From the NCBI GenBank assembly GCA_032622095.1, contig CP136067.1, positions 51,129,899 through 51,193,898 of the forward strand: DNA of 64,000 nt. Direction: 5' to 3'. Position numbers and translations under genes: made by a program. Of this stretch, positions 1 through 12,211 are shown in pieces. The notes under the pieces are model-generated. The model was given only the letters and a program-made list of their open reading frames with translations, ran no database searches and was not told the origin of the DNA. The stretch is from Siphonodentalium dalli. Its lineage: Eukaryota > Mollusca > Scaphopoda > Gadilida > Siphonodentaliidae. Numbering within the stretch: position 1 is the stretch's first letter; the number at the start of each line of letters is the position of its first letter.

Positions 1-663
1 GACTATGGAAACGGAATTCTGTTCTTGTTTTTCGCTTTTGAAATAAATCTCAAAATGGTGGTCACTTGTTGCATCGTCAAGTCAGGATCGCACTCCGGCA
101 TCGCCTAAGAATTCGGTCAAAACGCCGGATACTTTGTAGAGACAAAACTTGTGATGGAAGACATAACATTACATAACATAAGATAACATAAATATGTCGG
201 TAACAAGTCGCGATTACTTTTAGCCCAAAGTTACGGAATATGTAATCTAATTTGATGTTTTCACGCGTTGCTAGCTGTCTGTTCACAGTGTATGCACGGT
301 ATTAGATTGTTACTCATCGAATTGATATCTGATGTTCCAAAGTTCCGAATCAATTCTTTCTTTGAAGGTTTTCAGGTCTTCCGAATCTACCACGAACTGT
401 GATAAATTGTTTCAATGATGCACCACTCTTTCAGCAAAGAAATGCACGAGGTTAAAGGGAGTCAATACATTCGAAGTGGGTTCATGCGAATAACACAAAC
501 GTCTGGAAAACAACTATCATCAACAAGTACATGAAAAATAGATAGACTAATCTCATTATAAACAACTCTCCAACAATGAGATTCGCATGTCAAAACCTTT
601 GTTATGTGAACATTAATGTTACAGTGGAATATCGATAAATGTTCAATTAGTCCAATAGGATAC
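1..663. other. AT-rich intergenic, nothing recognised
   Basis: Only short random open frames occur, none with a recognisable motif. No repeat structure was noticed by eye. Confidence 0.5.
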
Positions 664-896
664 CTAACATATCCTCCCGAAAATACGCACATATAATTCT
701 GCCAATAATGTGAAATAGGTACATAATGTGATTATTTGATTCTAAAATAAGCAGATAATGGAGTCATGTCCGTTATTTCGTTTTATGGCGTGGGCCACAG
801 CGGAAACATCTGTTAAAGGGCGTATATGAAGATTATCTGCATAAAACACGTACTATTATCAGCAGATAATGTACAGGTTTCCCGGAGAACAGGCTG
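664..896. mobile_element. Small TIR-type repeat, family C copy 1
   Basis: The left end reads CCTCCCGAAAATACGCAC and the right end GGAGAACAGGCTG, which is roughly its reverse complement. The interior carries several AGCAGATAATG motifs. Related sequence occurs around 11349-11500 and on both sides of the large inverted-repeat element (21112-21260 and 26308-26507), so this is a dispersed family. There is no coding capacity. Superfamily not identified. Confidence 0.5.
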
Positions 897-1437
897 GGAT
901 ACCAAAGTATAACAAAAACCAGACGGTAATCGCTGGAAAAGGGTATACACATTGAACAATAAATAAACAATAAATTATTATATAAATCATATTCAGACTA
1001 AAATATTTGAACTTACACTACACGATTAGCGATATTTGTTGACAAATCACTGTAAAAGTTATGTTTCCATCTATTTTACGATGGTTTCAACACGCGAATT
1101 TTCGTTATTGGAAATCTATCAATAACGAATAGTTTATCTATTTCTTCTTAGTGGTGATGTTTTTCATTTTTTGGGCACATTTACCCACTATATACGGGTG
1201 CCATGGGTCTCATAAATTTAGTGATTAACACCGCGTATACCCGACACTGTATATTGCGTAGAAAATTAATGATGTTCCTTGCTGCATCTGTATTCGCATT
1301 TTTGCCAAATAATTTATTAAACATCAGCAATGTTATACATCAATTAAACACCGTGTTTTGAAAATCTAATTGCAACTCAAACAACTCAAACAAGTCATAA
1401 ACTATAACTGAAACATGTACATTATTGCAATGTATTG

Positions 1438-1837
1438 TTAACCCTTTACCCAACAGAAGGGCCCTGTGCCAATGCATTCTCTTATATATGCGAGTCGACC
1501 ATAGGTCGCCTCGCATATATAAGAGAATGCATTGGCTTAACACATTAACAATTATAAAATTGTTAAAGAATGTAAGAAAAAATGGTAAAAAGTGTTAAAA
1601 AAAGATTTTGTTTAGGCCAATGCATTCTCTTATATATGCGAGGCGACCTATGGTCGACTCGCATATATAAGAGAATGCATTGGCACAGGGCATAACTGTA
1701 ACTATCACAATGTGGTCAAGGAGCTGGTTCCAATGATATCCATATTTGTATGGTTCTATTGAGACAGCCCGAAGATATTTTAGGCTGTTGAAGCTTTATT
1801 TGGCCGGTTTTGGCCGGTTTGTTGGGGAAAGGGTTAA
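1438..1837. mobile_element. TTAA-flanked MITE (piggyBac-like)
   Basis: The element is bounded by TTAA at 1438-1441 and 1834-1837. The left terminus CCCTTTACCCAACA matches the reverse complement of the right terminus (CCCTTTCCCCAACA) with one mismatch. A TTAA target and a CCCTTT start resemble piggyBac-type non-autonomous elements. A different foldback element (1461-1691) sits inside it and makes up more than half its length. There is no transposase. Confidence 0.65.
1461..1691. mobile_element. Foldback MITE with palindromic ends, family P copy 1
   Basis: The ends are GCCCTGTGCC and GGCACAGGGC. Each arm of about 77 bp (1461-1537 and 1615-1691) is itself a near-perfect palindrome built on AATGCATTCTCTTATATATG, so each end can form a hairpin and the two ends can pair with each other. 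The short core holds one AATTGTTAAAGAATGTAAGA unit. Two more copies, near 26.58 and 28.58 kb, carry many units of this core. Nested in the TTAA MITE at 1438-1837. Confidence 0.8.
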
Positions 1838-2189
1838 TCCACTGTTCTCTGGATGATGTAAACGACATGATTGCATATTCGCCATCATTCCTAGGGACAT
1901 CGCTATTTTCTAGCGCTCCCGTGGGACTGTTTATTTTACGGATGCCTATAATCATATGCATTTCGCACAACAGTGACATAACATATGCGATAACAGAATG
2001 CACCACCATGTTGTTGGCTGATATCCTCGCCATATAAGAACACGTAGAATCGTGGAATATTGGATTGACATTTGATCGAAAATGCTCGTTAATATACACC
2101 TCGCGATCTCGAACATTATCTACGATTTTACAAATTTCTACCAGATTTATAACGGGCAGAAACGTAACTCTGAAAGGCGTCTCTGACAC

Positions 2190-3450
2190 TCTTAGACGAC
2201 TATATAAGACGTGACTTCAGTGCGAATAGTGTGCAGGATGTGCATTGGGCTGACCAAAATGTCAAGTCAAATACAGTAGGTGCAGTTGAATATCTGAAAG
2301 TAGACCCCGAGTTGAGCAACATACGTCATCTGCGTAGGTTATCTTTCATGGAAACGCCAACGTATGATATAACAGTCTGCGCCTTTCGGCGCGCATTTTA
2401 TTTATTAGTTCTCCTGGTTGCGTACAACGATGGAAATTTTGTGTATTCTTCTATGTTTCGTGTATTAAAATTATACACACACTAACTAGCTGAGATTTGA
2501 CTGTAACAATAAATATACTTACAACTAAATACATTGCGCGCAGACTGTTATCTGGTACGTTTCCACGATAGATAACTCCGCAAAACTGAGTTGAGGCGCC
2601 ATATAGCTACGTACCTGAATACACTTGGAGGCGCATTTGGTAGTCGGAGAAGTCGTCTAATCACTTGGTTTTCCAGTCATGTTACATGTACATGTGACTC
2701 CAACTAAGTTTTGCATGACCAACTAACCTAGAAATGTAACATCGACCAGACATGGAGTTTAGTGCGATCGCTCTATATAACGCCTACGTGAGTACATGTG
2801 CACCTAAATTCAAATGTAACACGCAGTGATGTCTAGGGTTTTAATAGGATGTTTAGTCACCAGTCTCAGTGAGGCATTTTTTTCCTTATATTCCCTTGGG
2901 CTTTCATTGATGGAATAGGAGAAATCAGACCATATAATATCTCCCTCGAGAAGACTGTAAAGTACGATGCCTGACAGAACATGGAATTATAATTCAATAC
3001 GGATGTCATAAAGAACCATAGGAATATAAGAAAAAGAGTCTCACTATGGTCGCGGAACATTTTAATGAACTGTTTACTATACGCGCAGGGCTTCCTATTA
3101 GCAAAACACAAAGAGTAGCGAAAAGATCAGTCGATGTCGAATAATGTTCTTGGACTATAATGGATAGATTTCTGTGACGCCATACGTCACTATACTTTAG
3201 AAATAGACATTTACATGATGTATTGCTCTTTTCAAGGATTGGGACGGATATTGAGATTATAATTATATACAAGAAAACCATAGTCAGAAATGGTAACGAC
3301 ACCAATATCATATTATTAGTCATAAATATAAATTATAATATAATTATACAATAAACTAGCTTTCAAATTTTATGTGGGAAATTTGCATACTTCCATATTT
3401 CAAGTTTTCCCGTTTCTCGTGTTATACATTACATACTTCAACTGTCTTCT
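2190..3450. other. Intergenic, nothing recognised
   Basis: Only short open frames lacking motifs. I could not assign repeats or genes here. Confidence 0.4.
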
Positions 3451-3520
3451 TTATTACACAAGCTGATGGGCCCGACCTCGTCCGGGCTGTTTCCCATCTG
3501 ATTTCCGGCGAAAGGCGCGA

Positions 3521-4045
3521 TTTGACCTTGAATTGACTATTTCGGAAGTCAAGGTCAAGTCATGGTCATGATTTGACCCGTCCAAAACACCCCACCCGGA
3601 GAAAAGTACCCCTATGTATCAAATTTTGTCGAAATCCGTCCGTTTTACCCCACTTGACCTTTAATTAACAATTTTGAAGGTCAAGGTAAGGTCGGAGTCA
3701 TGATTTGACCCGTACAAAACACTCCCCCGACAAACGTACCCATAGGTATCAAATTTCGTCGAAATCCATCCGTTTTACCCGATTTGACCTTTGATTGACC
3801 ACATTGCAGGTCATGGTATCGCCGAGGTCACGATTTGACCCGTTCAAAACAATCCCTCGACAAAAGTATCCCTAGGTATAAAATTTCGCCGAAATTCGTC
3901 CGTTTTACCCAAATTGACCTTGCATTGACAGTTTTAAAGGTCAAGGTCAGGTCGGGGTCACGATTTGACACGTCCAAAACACTTGCCGGACACAGATACC
4001 CCTAAGTATCAAATTACGTTGAAATCTATGGAAAGCCGAAGAGGA
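3521..4045. repeat. 130-bp tandem satellite, about 4 units
   Basis: The phrase TTTGACCT recurs at about 3521, 3653, 3783 and 3913, a period of about 130 bp. Each unit also contains GGTCAAGGTC, ATTTGACCCGT, CAAAACA and CGAAATCCGTCCGTTTTACC. Units are diverged. A single related unit lies at about 15660-15790 inside another mobile element, so this satellite is also carried by retroposon-like elements. Confidence 0.85.
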
Positions 4046-4647
4046 CATGTTAGTTGCTAATTGCTAGATATACGACGCACGACTTGTCGCGGTTTTTTAA
4101 AGGTGTTTCAAACTAGGAGATAGAAGTATTCTGCGTTTCAAATGGTGATGAATTATAGTATTTTATTCAAATTTTATGGCATAAATTGTTATTAAAACCG
4201 TATATACTATAAACAAAAATCAATGACAAGAAAATTAAGTGGGCCTTTAAACAAAGTCACAATTGCAGTTAGGCTGATCTCATACTCGTCTATTCAGCGA
4301 TATTCTACTGCGCAGTTTGTTATAGCCTCCAGTATTCACTGAGCGTTATAGCCCAACTGTTATAATTCGCCTTTAGCAGGCGTACTCTTGCCTCAGATTA
4401 TTGAGATATTAGGTCACACGTAATGAGATTAAATCCCATTGAAACATAGCAATTGTGTGGGCTGCTTGGTGTGAATATGTAATGAGAAATAAGGTCAGAC
4501 GTAATGACATTAAACTCAAGAAAACCCGCGAAAACAAAACAAAATCACATTTAATGTTTTAAGTTATTTCCTTCATAAAAAGAATCTTCGTGATAATGAA
4601 CCCTCTCAATACTTTAGAATATAGAATTAACCTTAAAATAACAAAAA

Positions 4648-4770
4648 CCTTCGGAATAGAGAACCTTCGGAATAACGAACCTTCGGATTGGTGAACCTTT
4701 GGAATAGCGAACATTCAGAGAAATTTCGGAATAGTGGACCTTCGGGATAGTGAACCTTCGGAATAGAGAC
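4648..4770. repeat. CCTTCGGAATAGNGAA minisatellite, array 1
   Basis: Units of about 16 bp with consensus CCTTCGGAATAGNGAA are repeated, with decay toward the right. The short reverse-strand frames here that read as IPKVHYSEG-type repeats are only translations of the minisatellite. Confidence 0.85.
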
Positions 4771-5181
4771 ATGCCCCCCAATATTCATATTATATGCCCA
4801 GAGTTCAAAGGTATGGGCCCATAAAATTCTAAATTTGGCCCTTAAAATATTGAACCCCAAATTGGAGCCCGCACAGAACAGCACTTAAGTCAACTGTACC
4901 TGTGGCATGTCCCAATGCAGGAGGGTCCATATATACCACAACATTCATATTATATGCGAAGAATTCAAAGGTATGGGTCCACGTAATGACATTAAATCTC
5001 AAGAAAACCCGCGAAAACAAAACAAAATCACATTTAATGTTCTAAGTTATTTCCTCCTGTATCTGTGTCGGTATGCGCGCAGGATCAGTTCAGATGTGAG
5101 CGCACACTCCATAAAAATAATATTCGTGATAATGAACCCTCTCAATACTTTAGAATATAGAATTAACCTAAAAATAACAAA

Positions 5182-5330
5182 AACCTTCGGAATAGAGAAC
5201 CTTCGGAATAGCGAACCTTCGGAATAGCGAACCTTCGGAATAGTGAACCTTCGAAATAGCAAATATTCAGAATAGAGAACCTTCGGAATAGTGGACATTC
5301 GGGATAGCGAACCTTCATAATAGAAACATG
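5182..5330. repeat. CCTTCGGAATAGNGAA minisatellite, array 2
   Basis: Second array of the same 16-bp unit, in the second copy of the duplicated block. It has about nine units and is less decayed than array 1 at its left end. Confidence 0.85.
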
Positions 5331-5339
5331 TCCCCACAA

Positions 5340-6000
5340 TTACACCGGTGACGTAAACACATGTGCTAATCTTTGTCGGACTATCGTGACTCTATCGGTA
5401 CGGTTTATACTCAAGTACGACAAAATACCTAACCATAATGCATTCGCCCAGTGGATTATCGATCGTCCACTCGAACATGAAAAACTGTAAAATAGCTTAC
5501 ACCACCTTGTGGTGTAATAACACAAACTCATTGGGATCAAACTAAGTCCATATCATACGAAATAATTGCATACAGCAGTTTACTCCATCAACTGCGTTGA
5601 TTTATTGACAACATTCTGTGGATAAGACTAACACGCTCTTTATTTACCGCAACTAAAGAAACTAGCCGATAGCGTTGTTTAATGTGAGATGCTCGTTTGG
5701 TTGTTTTCGTTTGATTTGATGTCATCACTTCAAATTATTTGCGGATATATTTTAAAACATAGTTTTGTGTGTGGGTAACACCAAAGCTTGATATACCGAA
5801 TGCCACAAAGGATCGATTCAGATCATTCCTTTGGAGTGGCTCGTTGGAACTGTATACAGTGTTCACTCAACTGACTGTACATTTATAATTGTTATCTTAA
5901 GCGCGATCCAAACAGAACTTTTCTGTGATATAGAAATTAAAACAATATCTGTGCAAACAATTTTCAGCCTGATGGCCTTCGTCAGCTTTATGTATCAGAG
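5340..6000. other. Intergenic, nothing recognised
   Basis: No gene or repeat identified by eye. Confidence 0.4.
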
Positions 6001-6005
6001 GTTGT

Positions 6006-6092
6006 TACATTTTAGGAGGATATCGTAAACGCATTTATACAATGAATCATTGTATAGCTGCGTTTATATGTACGATGTCTTCCTAAAATGTA
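6006..6092. repeat. Imperfect palindrome
   Basis: The left arm starts TACATTTTAGGA and the right arm ends TCCTAAAATGTA. The centre ACAATGA/TCATTGT is also paired. The right arm has a few extra bases (ATATGT). Possible tiny foldback element or hairpin. Confidence 0.75.
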
Positions 6093-6523
6093 GCGACTGC
6101 TTATACCATTGTAATTCGTTTTCGCTATATAAGGACATGTACCTGAACATTTCCAAAAAAGATTGATCCGTATTAATTTGTTGTAAACATATTTATTACT
6201 CTAAATCATGCACATGCAGGAATGTATTTAAATTATATATAAAAAAAAACAATATGACATAATGCCAATAGAGAATGCGGTTTGCAGAATGTATGTCATT
6301 ACCCCATCTTTATAATTCACCGGTTGTGTATTTATTGACTGTTGCTAATATAATATAATATAATAAAATACTCTTTTCCCAGTTATATAAGTTAAAAATT
6401 AAATTTTGCTATGCCAGTCACTTGAGACACAGACTATCGGTGACTATCATAGCAATGAGTCAACATTAGATAATGCGTCGATGTTCGACAATTTGTTGCC
6501 AGTATTTGTTTGGTAAACATGTT

Positions 6524-8350
6524 GGCCCGATTCGTCATCTCAGGTTTAAACCTGGACTACGTAAACCTCTAGGTTTAAACCACCGTGAGTCAGCAAAATT
6601 CGTGGTTTAAACCCGTGACCGCAGGTCTAAGTGACGCATTCGTCATCTCTGGTTTAAACCTGGTCCAGCCAGACCAGTAGTTTAGCAGTAGTGCCTCTGT
6701 ATCGTCGAGATAATTAAGCGTACTTTCTTAATGCGGACAGCCTCGTTTTATTGATTGCTAAAATCAATAATTACGACAGCGGTCATATTTTGATTGGAAA
6801 GTTATAGGCGAGAAGCAGTCATACATATCAAGCGTATGGGGATACGTTTTTGTCAATTTCAATATTGTTTTTGCGTTTTATAAGCTTAAACCGGCAACTA
6901 AACCATCTAATTCGGCGGTCCAGCTAAACCAGCTTTATCGAGGCTAAACTTGAGATGACGAATCCGTCTTTTCTTCATCGCGGTTTAGAATTGTCAAACA
7001 ATCAGTCAAAGGGTGGAGCTGTAAATAATCTCGAGTGAGGGCGTGTCTAAGTGGCGACTGCCGACTGGTGTTATCATGTCACAGTTGATTCATTCGCACG
7101 CGAGCTTTGCTTAGATATGGACATGTCCCCAAAGATATGATTTTTACAACTATCTTGTGGTTTTTTGTATGGCTTGTGGCAATCACAAATACTGGTGTTT
7201 TCTAAGAATTCATTTGAAGGGTTCGAAGTTTTAATTTTGACACCAAAATGATGCTACTGCATGGCCAGATATGCTATACACATAGTTTGCAATCCTAAAC
7301 TTATATTGCTATATGAGTAAAATTTGATAACTCATTTTTATGTAGATTATGCCACAAAGCTCCACTCTGGCTACGCCCATACATTCCCATAATATTCTAC
7401 CAGTTCAAAACCTGGGAACCTTTTTGATTTTCTGCATGACGGAAAATTTATGACATAAAAAAAAATCAACGCATATAATATATTTCTTTTATTAAAAGCT
7501 GTCCCTCCGCATGGTTGCTCACTTCCAACAGTTCAGATGCCGCTTATGGTGTGCACTCTTAAGCAAATGCCTTTACTTGACTGGCCTCTTGGTCCAGGGT
7601 TGACTCGATTATGGAGAGACTTAATTCAGCGTCAGAGGGGCTTTGCGCACATTTTGATCATTTGAACATTTTAATTGAAAAAAAATAATTAAATTTAAAA
7701 CAAACATATGTTAATTTAAATTTTAATATTGTTTCTTTTTAGATTCAACTACTTACTCAATTTAACACAATTTTTAAAAACAAATTTAAATTATATTTTC
7801 TTATTTTTAAATAAATTTGTTTAAACCTAACGCCGTTATACCACACGCATCACCACACCTAATTTAATTGAAATCGGTCTAGGGGTATTGGAGAACAGTT
7901 GCGAACAGACAAACGGACATACATATATACAAGTCCTATACCCTTTAGTATATACAGATATACATGTAAATACACCAAATTTTTTCTTTGCGGATGAAGC
8001 ATCTTGCAGAAATCTATTACAAACAAAGTGATGAACAGATCGTGAAACTCGTGTTGAGAGACTGGTTTGTTAAAACACAGAATGAGATCGGATTAATAGT
8101 CAATGAGTGATAATTTTTTCTCAATGAATAAGTCCATTGAACGTTCACGGGTTCTGGATATTTTTTATGACTTGGTCCGATTGGTAAGATGGTAGTTTGA
8201 TTGCATAATCATATGACCGAATCGAGTTGTCAATTAGTTGGCAACTGAACGACAAAAACACCCCCTTAGACCCGGTTTGGCTGGACCGCCAATGTAGGTT
8301 TAGACCAGGTTTAAACTCTGAGGTTTAAACCGGATATGACGAATCCGGCC
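6524..8350. mobile_element. Nested TIR element with GATTCGTCATCTC ends
   Basis: The left end is GGCCCGATTCGTCATCTCAG followed by GTTTAAACC. The right end is GGTTTAAACC then GGATATGACGAATCCGGCC. The terminal motif occurs four times, forward at about 6528 and 6638 and reverse ending at about 6966 and 8350, so at least two copies are nested or composite. The interior around 7680-7830 is very AT-rich. Around 7860-7960 a phrase GAAATCGGTCTAGG followed by a GAACAGACAAACGGACATAC tail resembles the 3' end of an RTE-type retroposon. No transposase was recognised. Confidence 0.55.
6638..6966. mobile_element. Inner copy of the GATTCGTCATCTC element
   Basis: It begins ATTCGTCATCTCTGG followed by TTTAAACC and ends AACTTGAGATGACGAAT. 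It is about 329 bp, a MITE-sized unit with imperfect TIRs. It could equally be the internal part of one larger element. Confidence 0.45.
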
Positions 8351-8959
8351 ATAGTATTGTAGTGGTACTCGAAATGATGGGTTAACCGGAAGAAATTGGT
8401 AAGAAAACGGGTTTGGTGCCCTAGACACCGGGGAGTCTTCGGTATAACATATCTAAATTAGCTAAACCCCGCTTTACTTTGTTATCCAAGATGGCGTCCA
8501 ACATGGTTGTCGATATTATACCAGTTCTCTAAATAAGTCATTTTATTATATAGTTTGCCGTAGGAATAAGCAGTTATACCAGTCTGTGTCAAATTAGAGT
8601 ACGGGCGCTAATAGAATGACACATTCAGAAAATAATACAATCGCGGCCATGAAATGGCTGTCAAAATGGCCGCAACTCCAAGCCATGCAAAAAAACGATA
8701 GCAACATATTGGACAACCACATATGAGTGAAAATACGTATTGGTAGTATACCACTATGTTAAATATCTCTAAAGGTACAGTTATCATTAAAACAGAACAA
8801 TCTGAAGGATTTATCAGTCACTGCATCGCGCCACCCCAACGGCCGATATGCCAACTTTGAACAAAACACCAATTCTGGTGCCCTCCCTGACCAAAACCTT
8901 GACTCTGATGGTGCCACCCTTGTAACCTTTCTCCATAATATTAATTCCTCTGTTCATGG

Positions 8960-9710
8960 ATATTTCTATGTAGATCTATTAAATTTGAAAGAAATCGGCG
9001 ACAAATTAATATTGTATATTAATGTAGTTACCCTCCCCTCTCCATCTCTGATCCCTTGTGCACCTTGATCATCTTTATCTACAATATCCTCGTAGCATGG
9101 AAATGACAATATACACGTTTGGTGGAAAACGGCGACAAGATCTGGTACTGTCACTTTTCGAACGGCAACAATTTGGCGTCTGTAAAACCACGATTAGGTG
9201 CATCGTATCATGGAGATGATTATATATACAAACTGACACGAAAATCACCGACAATTGGTGCCACATTCCCCCATCACTGACACGAACGGCACCAATTTGT
9301 TAAACCACACGATTAGATTTACCGTGTCATGGAGATGATAATATATAAACTTGGTGGAAATCGGCGATAAAAATATATTCTTATCTATTTTGGTGCCCTT
9401 TCCCTCCCAAGCTTTGATTCCAATGGCAACACTCTGGCATGTTCGTGCAACAACACTCGATTCCTCATATCATGGAGATGATATTGTACAAATTTTTGGA
9501 AATTGGCGACAAAAATATTCTTATCGATGTTGCTGCCCCTCTCCCTATCTACCCTGACTCGAACAGCAAAACTTTGGTTGGCATCTATATACAGTACTGT
9601 TAGCTTCCACATATCATGGAGAAGATTAAGTATAATTTGATGGAATCGGCGATAAAAACAGTGTTTGTTCGATTTTGGTGCCCTCTCCTTCCCCACCACT
9701 GCATCTCGAA
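8960..9710. repeat. ~140-bp satellite array (same family as 17-19 kb)
   Basis: The motif TTGGTGGAAATCGGCGA or close variants recurs at about 8978, 9117, 9349, 9490 and 9640. It alternates with ATCATGGAGATGATA, a 'CACGATTAGA' phrase and 'GACTCGAACGGC' phrases. Period is about 115-147 bp with diverged units. It matches the arrays in the composite elements at 16-20 kb and 59-63 kb, but I do not see their (CAGA)n tail here. Confidence 0.75.
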
Positions 9711-9719
9711 TACCAACAC

Positions 9720-10260
9720 TTTGGCATATTTATACAATATCATTATGTACTAACAACTCCGCACATTTTGAGACCAAAATGGCTTCTTTACCTATTTATT
9801 CTGGGCATGACAACCTAACGACCATACTAATAGTATTATCTTGTCTTCCCCACGCTAGGCTCGGGAAGTTCCGGATATGTCATGTGCTACAAATAGGATG
9901 ACTACAATTAAAGGCGCTAGTTTTCATTTGCGCGCAAAACTAATAACATTATCTGGAGCAAAGTTTTCATTTGGGACACACGAGACATGTCAGCTACTAT
10001 GTATACAGAGCGCATCTGTGACAAATAATAAGCGTCTGAAGATATTATATTAAACACCATTTTGATCCCCCCGGTCGCTCTTCGAGAAGTCAGCTGATTA
10101 TATACGCTTAATTAAGTGAATGTGTGACACCGGTCTCGGTGCCTCTTGAAAATATCAGATGTCATCAAGCTTCGTACAATGCAAAGAGTAATATCACAGC
10201 TTGTGACAAATAACCTCTTCTACTAGCGTCGGCGGGGAACGTCGTGAGTGTGTTTTATGT
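9720..10260. other. Intergenic, nothing recognised
   Basis: No coding or repeat signal identified. Confidence 0.4.
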
Positions 10261-10263
10261 CAG

Positions 10264-10362
10264 GGTTAATGGAAGAGCTACTGGACATTCGTAAACTAGA
10301 TGTTCGAGGGCGTAGCCCGAGAACATTTGGTTTACGAATGTCCAGTCGCGAGAGCATTAACC
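10264..10362. repeat. Palindrome with CG-rich tip
   Basis: The arms pair GGTTAATG...CTGGACATTCGTAAAC with GTTTACGAATGTCCAG...CATTAACC. The tip is TTCGAGGGCGTAGCCCGAGAA. The arms are about 45 bp with a few mismatches. It resembles the other CG-tipped hairpins at 40.0 and 44.4 kb in design, not in sequence. Confidence 0.8.
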
Positions 10363-11345
10363 GACTTAAAACACAGTTTATAATACACACGGAGAAATTA
10401 TATTGATACAGATGAGCAATTCAGACAAATATAGATAAATGAAACGTTTTCTGAGGGAAAATTAAATGGCACGTGGATTTTGTCGTAACAATTGTCTAGG
10501 CAGATACAACTGTCCGGTACAGCTTAGTTGGAAATTAAACGTCCGTATGCGCAAAGATATAAAACAATATTTGTTTTCGCTGTAAATATAACGTAGTATA
10601 TATATATATATTTAATATATATTGTCGACGCAATTATCTGTAATTTGGGTACGAATGCATTTTAGGATAGATTTGACTCGCGAATTATCAAAGTAATATC
10701 GTTATGTTGTGATGACATGTTATGTTTGAATGTGATAATGCAACTGGTAAGAAAATTAACATGATGCTCTTTACAATGAATTTATTGCATGGGGTTTATA
10801 AGCACAATGCAGATGTTTGTCATTGTCGGTGGGTGTTAGAAGCAAACTATTTCTCGAATAGAGGTACCCGTGGGAGTTATTTAATCAGGCCCCTGGCGAA
10901 AATTACCTAAATACCAATATATACTTTACCAGTGTAAAGGTTCCTTTTTTATTTCATCCAATGCTTTTGTGCCCAATTTTTCTACTTTATTCATCAAAGG
11001 AATTCCAGAAACATGTGGTTCGTTACGCATACGTTGGGAGAAATGACCATTCTAGATTAAGAATGTCGATTTGTGGTATAAGGCATCAATGTAGAACAAC
11101 GGAGCTTGGTTTCAAGTTGCTTTATAATGGCTGCGTTGTCCTGATGGTGTGCATTAATGATACTATACAAGCAAGTCAATGTGGTTAGACCTCAATGGCA
11201 ATGATTTTGGAATTAGGTTCGTGTGTGTCGAAATTTCTACCATTCATTTATATGCGAAGACAAACGTTGTGACATGAATATTAAAGAGGTTTATGTTGAA
11301 AATTCTAACTTCGCACTATAAGAAATATCGGACTATACTAATCGC
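10363..11345. other. Intergenic with a short TA microsatellite
   Basis: A run of TA dinucleotides lies near 10596-10620. No gene recognised. Confidence 0.4.
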
Positions 11346-11348
11346 AAC

Positions 11349-11500
11349 ATATCCTCGTGCAAATAGGTTAACATTGGACCTAATATTTACATAGGTTCAG
11401 ATGGGACTTATTTAAATTCTGGACTCAAACTCATATTCCGGTTAATGGTGCGGGCCACAGTGAAAGCATATTACAAATAGCGTCCATCTTGTAAGTCGAT
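11349..11500. mobile_element. Degenerate family C copy
   Basis: CAACATATCCTCGTGCAAAT followed by GGTGCGGGCCACAGTGAAA resembles the left halves of the elements at 664 and 21112. No clear right end is present. Confidence 0.35.
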
Positions 11501-11619
11501 TTATGTTCACATAGGGCGTAAACAATTCAAAATAACGGATGGAAAGTAGATATAGCAGTGGTTTCGTTGGCTGGAAGAATGACCCATTATGACCTGCGAA
11601 ACTACCGACCATCGGCAAG

Positions 11620-11707
11620 TAACTGGTCATTTCGAACCCATATCACCAGCGCGCTGGAGAGCGAGTCGGTCTGGAGCATATCCCCTTACCGACTGAGCAC
11701 CGATGCC
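11620..11707 (-). mobile_element. tRNA-derived SINE head
   Basis: On the minus strand an A-box-like GTGCTCAGTCGGTAAGGGG is followed about 55 nt later by a B-box-like GGGTTCGAAAT. This matches the internal Pol III promoter of a tRNA with a long variable arm. Downstream sequence on the minus strand (toward 11555) would be the SINE body. Mismatches in the tRNA-like stems argue against a functional tRNA. The overlapping frame on the plus strand is not believable as a gene. Confidence 0.45.
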
Positions 11708-12211
11708 CCTCCCTATACGCACAAATCCTCGCTTATCTGCATCATATGCATGCATGTAACAATAGTGACAGTTCCGAGTATTTTTTATTCTCATATGATG
11801 AAATAAAGAATGCTTGTCTCACTAGTATATGTGTTGAACATTGGTAATAGTTTATAAACATCAACAACGCCATTACAGGTCACAAGGCATACACAGTTCG
11901 GAATTCTTGTTTTCACCACCCTAATATGAACTGCAGATATTGATACTACAAACTTCATATGAGGTCTGCGTCGGCTAAATAGTATAATACGTGCTAGCCG
12001 GTATATCAGCGAGACATGCACAATCATGGGTGATAGATTGGCAAGCGATTTGGGATTGACCCGTCAAACATGTATGATGTATTGGCGTCAGGAATTGGCG
12101 GGCGGGGCCCATGGGAGTCACATAAGTGTCGCAGGACAATGGTGAGCTGGAGACGCAATTAGAACTAGAAATAAACAATCGTATTGGTATTTCGCCAATG
12201 TATGCCCTCAC

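Larger units (their letters stand above)
4499..5335. repeat. Duplicated 482-bp block
   Basis: The phrase GTAATGACATTAAA occurs at 4501 and 4983. It is followed in both copies by near-identical sequence including AAGAAAACCCGCGAAAACAA and TTTAGAATATAGAATTAACC, giving a tandem offset of about 482 bp. The second copy has about 60 extra bases near 5060-5120. Both units lead into a CCTTCGGAATAG minisatellite, and a smaller motif (ATTCATATTATATGC) at about 4784 and 4945 also recurs. Confidence 0.85.

Noticed and set aside
1716-2189. 157-codon minus-strand open frame
   Set aside because: Its last ~40 codons lie in the TTAA MITE, it has no recognisable domain, and an overlapping plus-strand frame is also open; probably chance, though the first 118 codons cannot be excluded.
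4633-5337. Minus-strand frames with repeated IPKV.YSEGSLFRR peptides
   Set aside because: They are translations of the CCTTCGGAATAG minisatellite.
8960-9710. Regularly spaced repeats as a CRISPR array
   Set aside because: Units are ~140 bp, diverged along their whole length and without unique spacers, and the genome is eukaryotic; it is a satellite.
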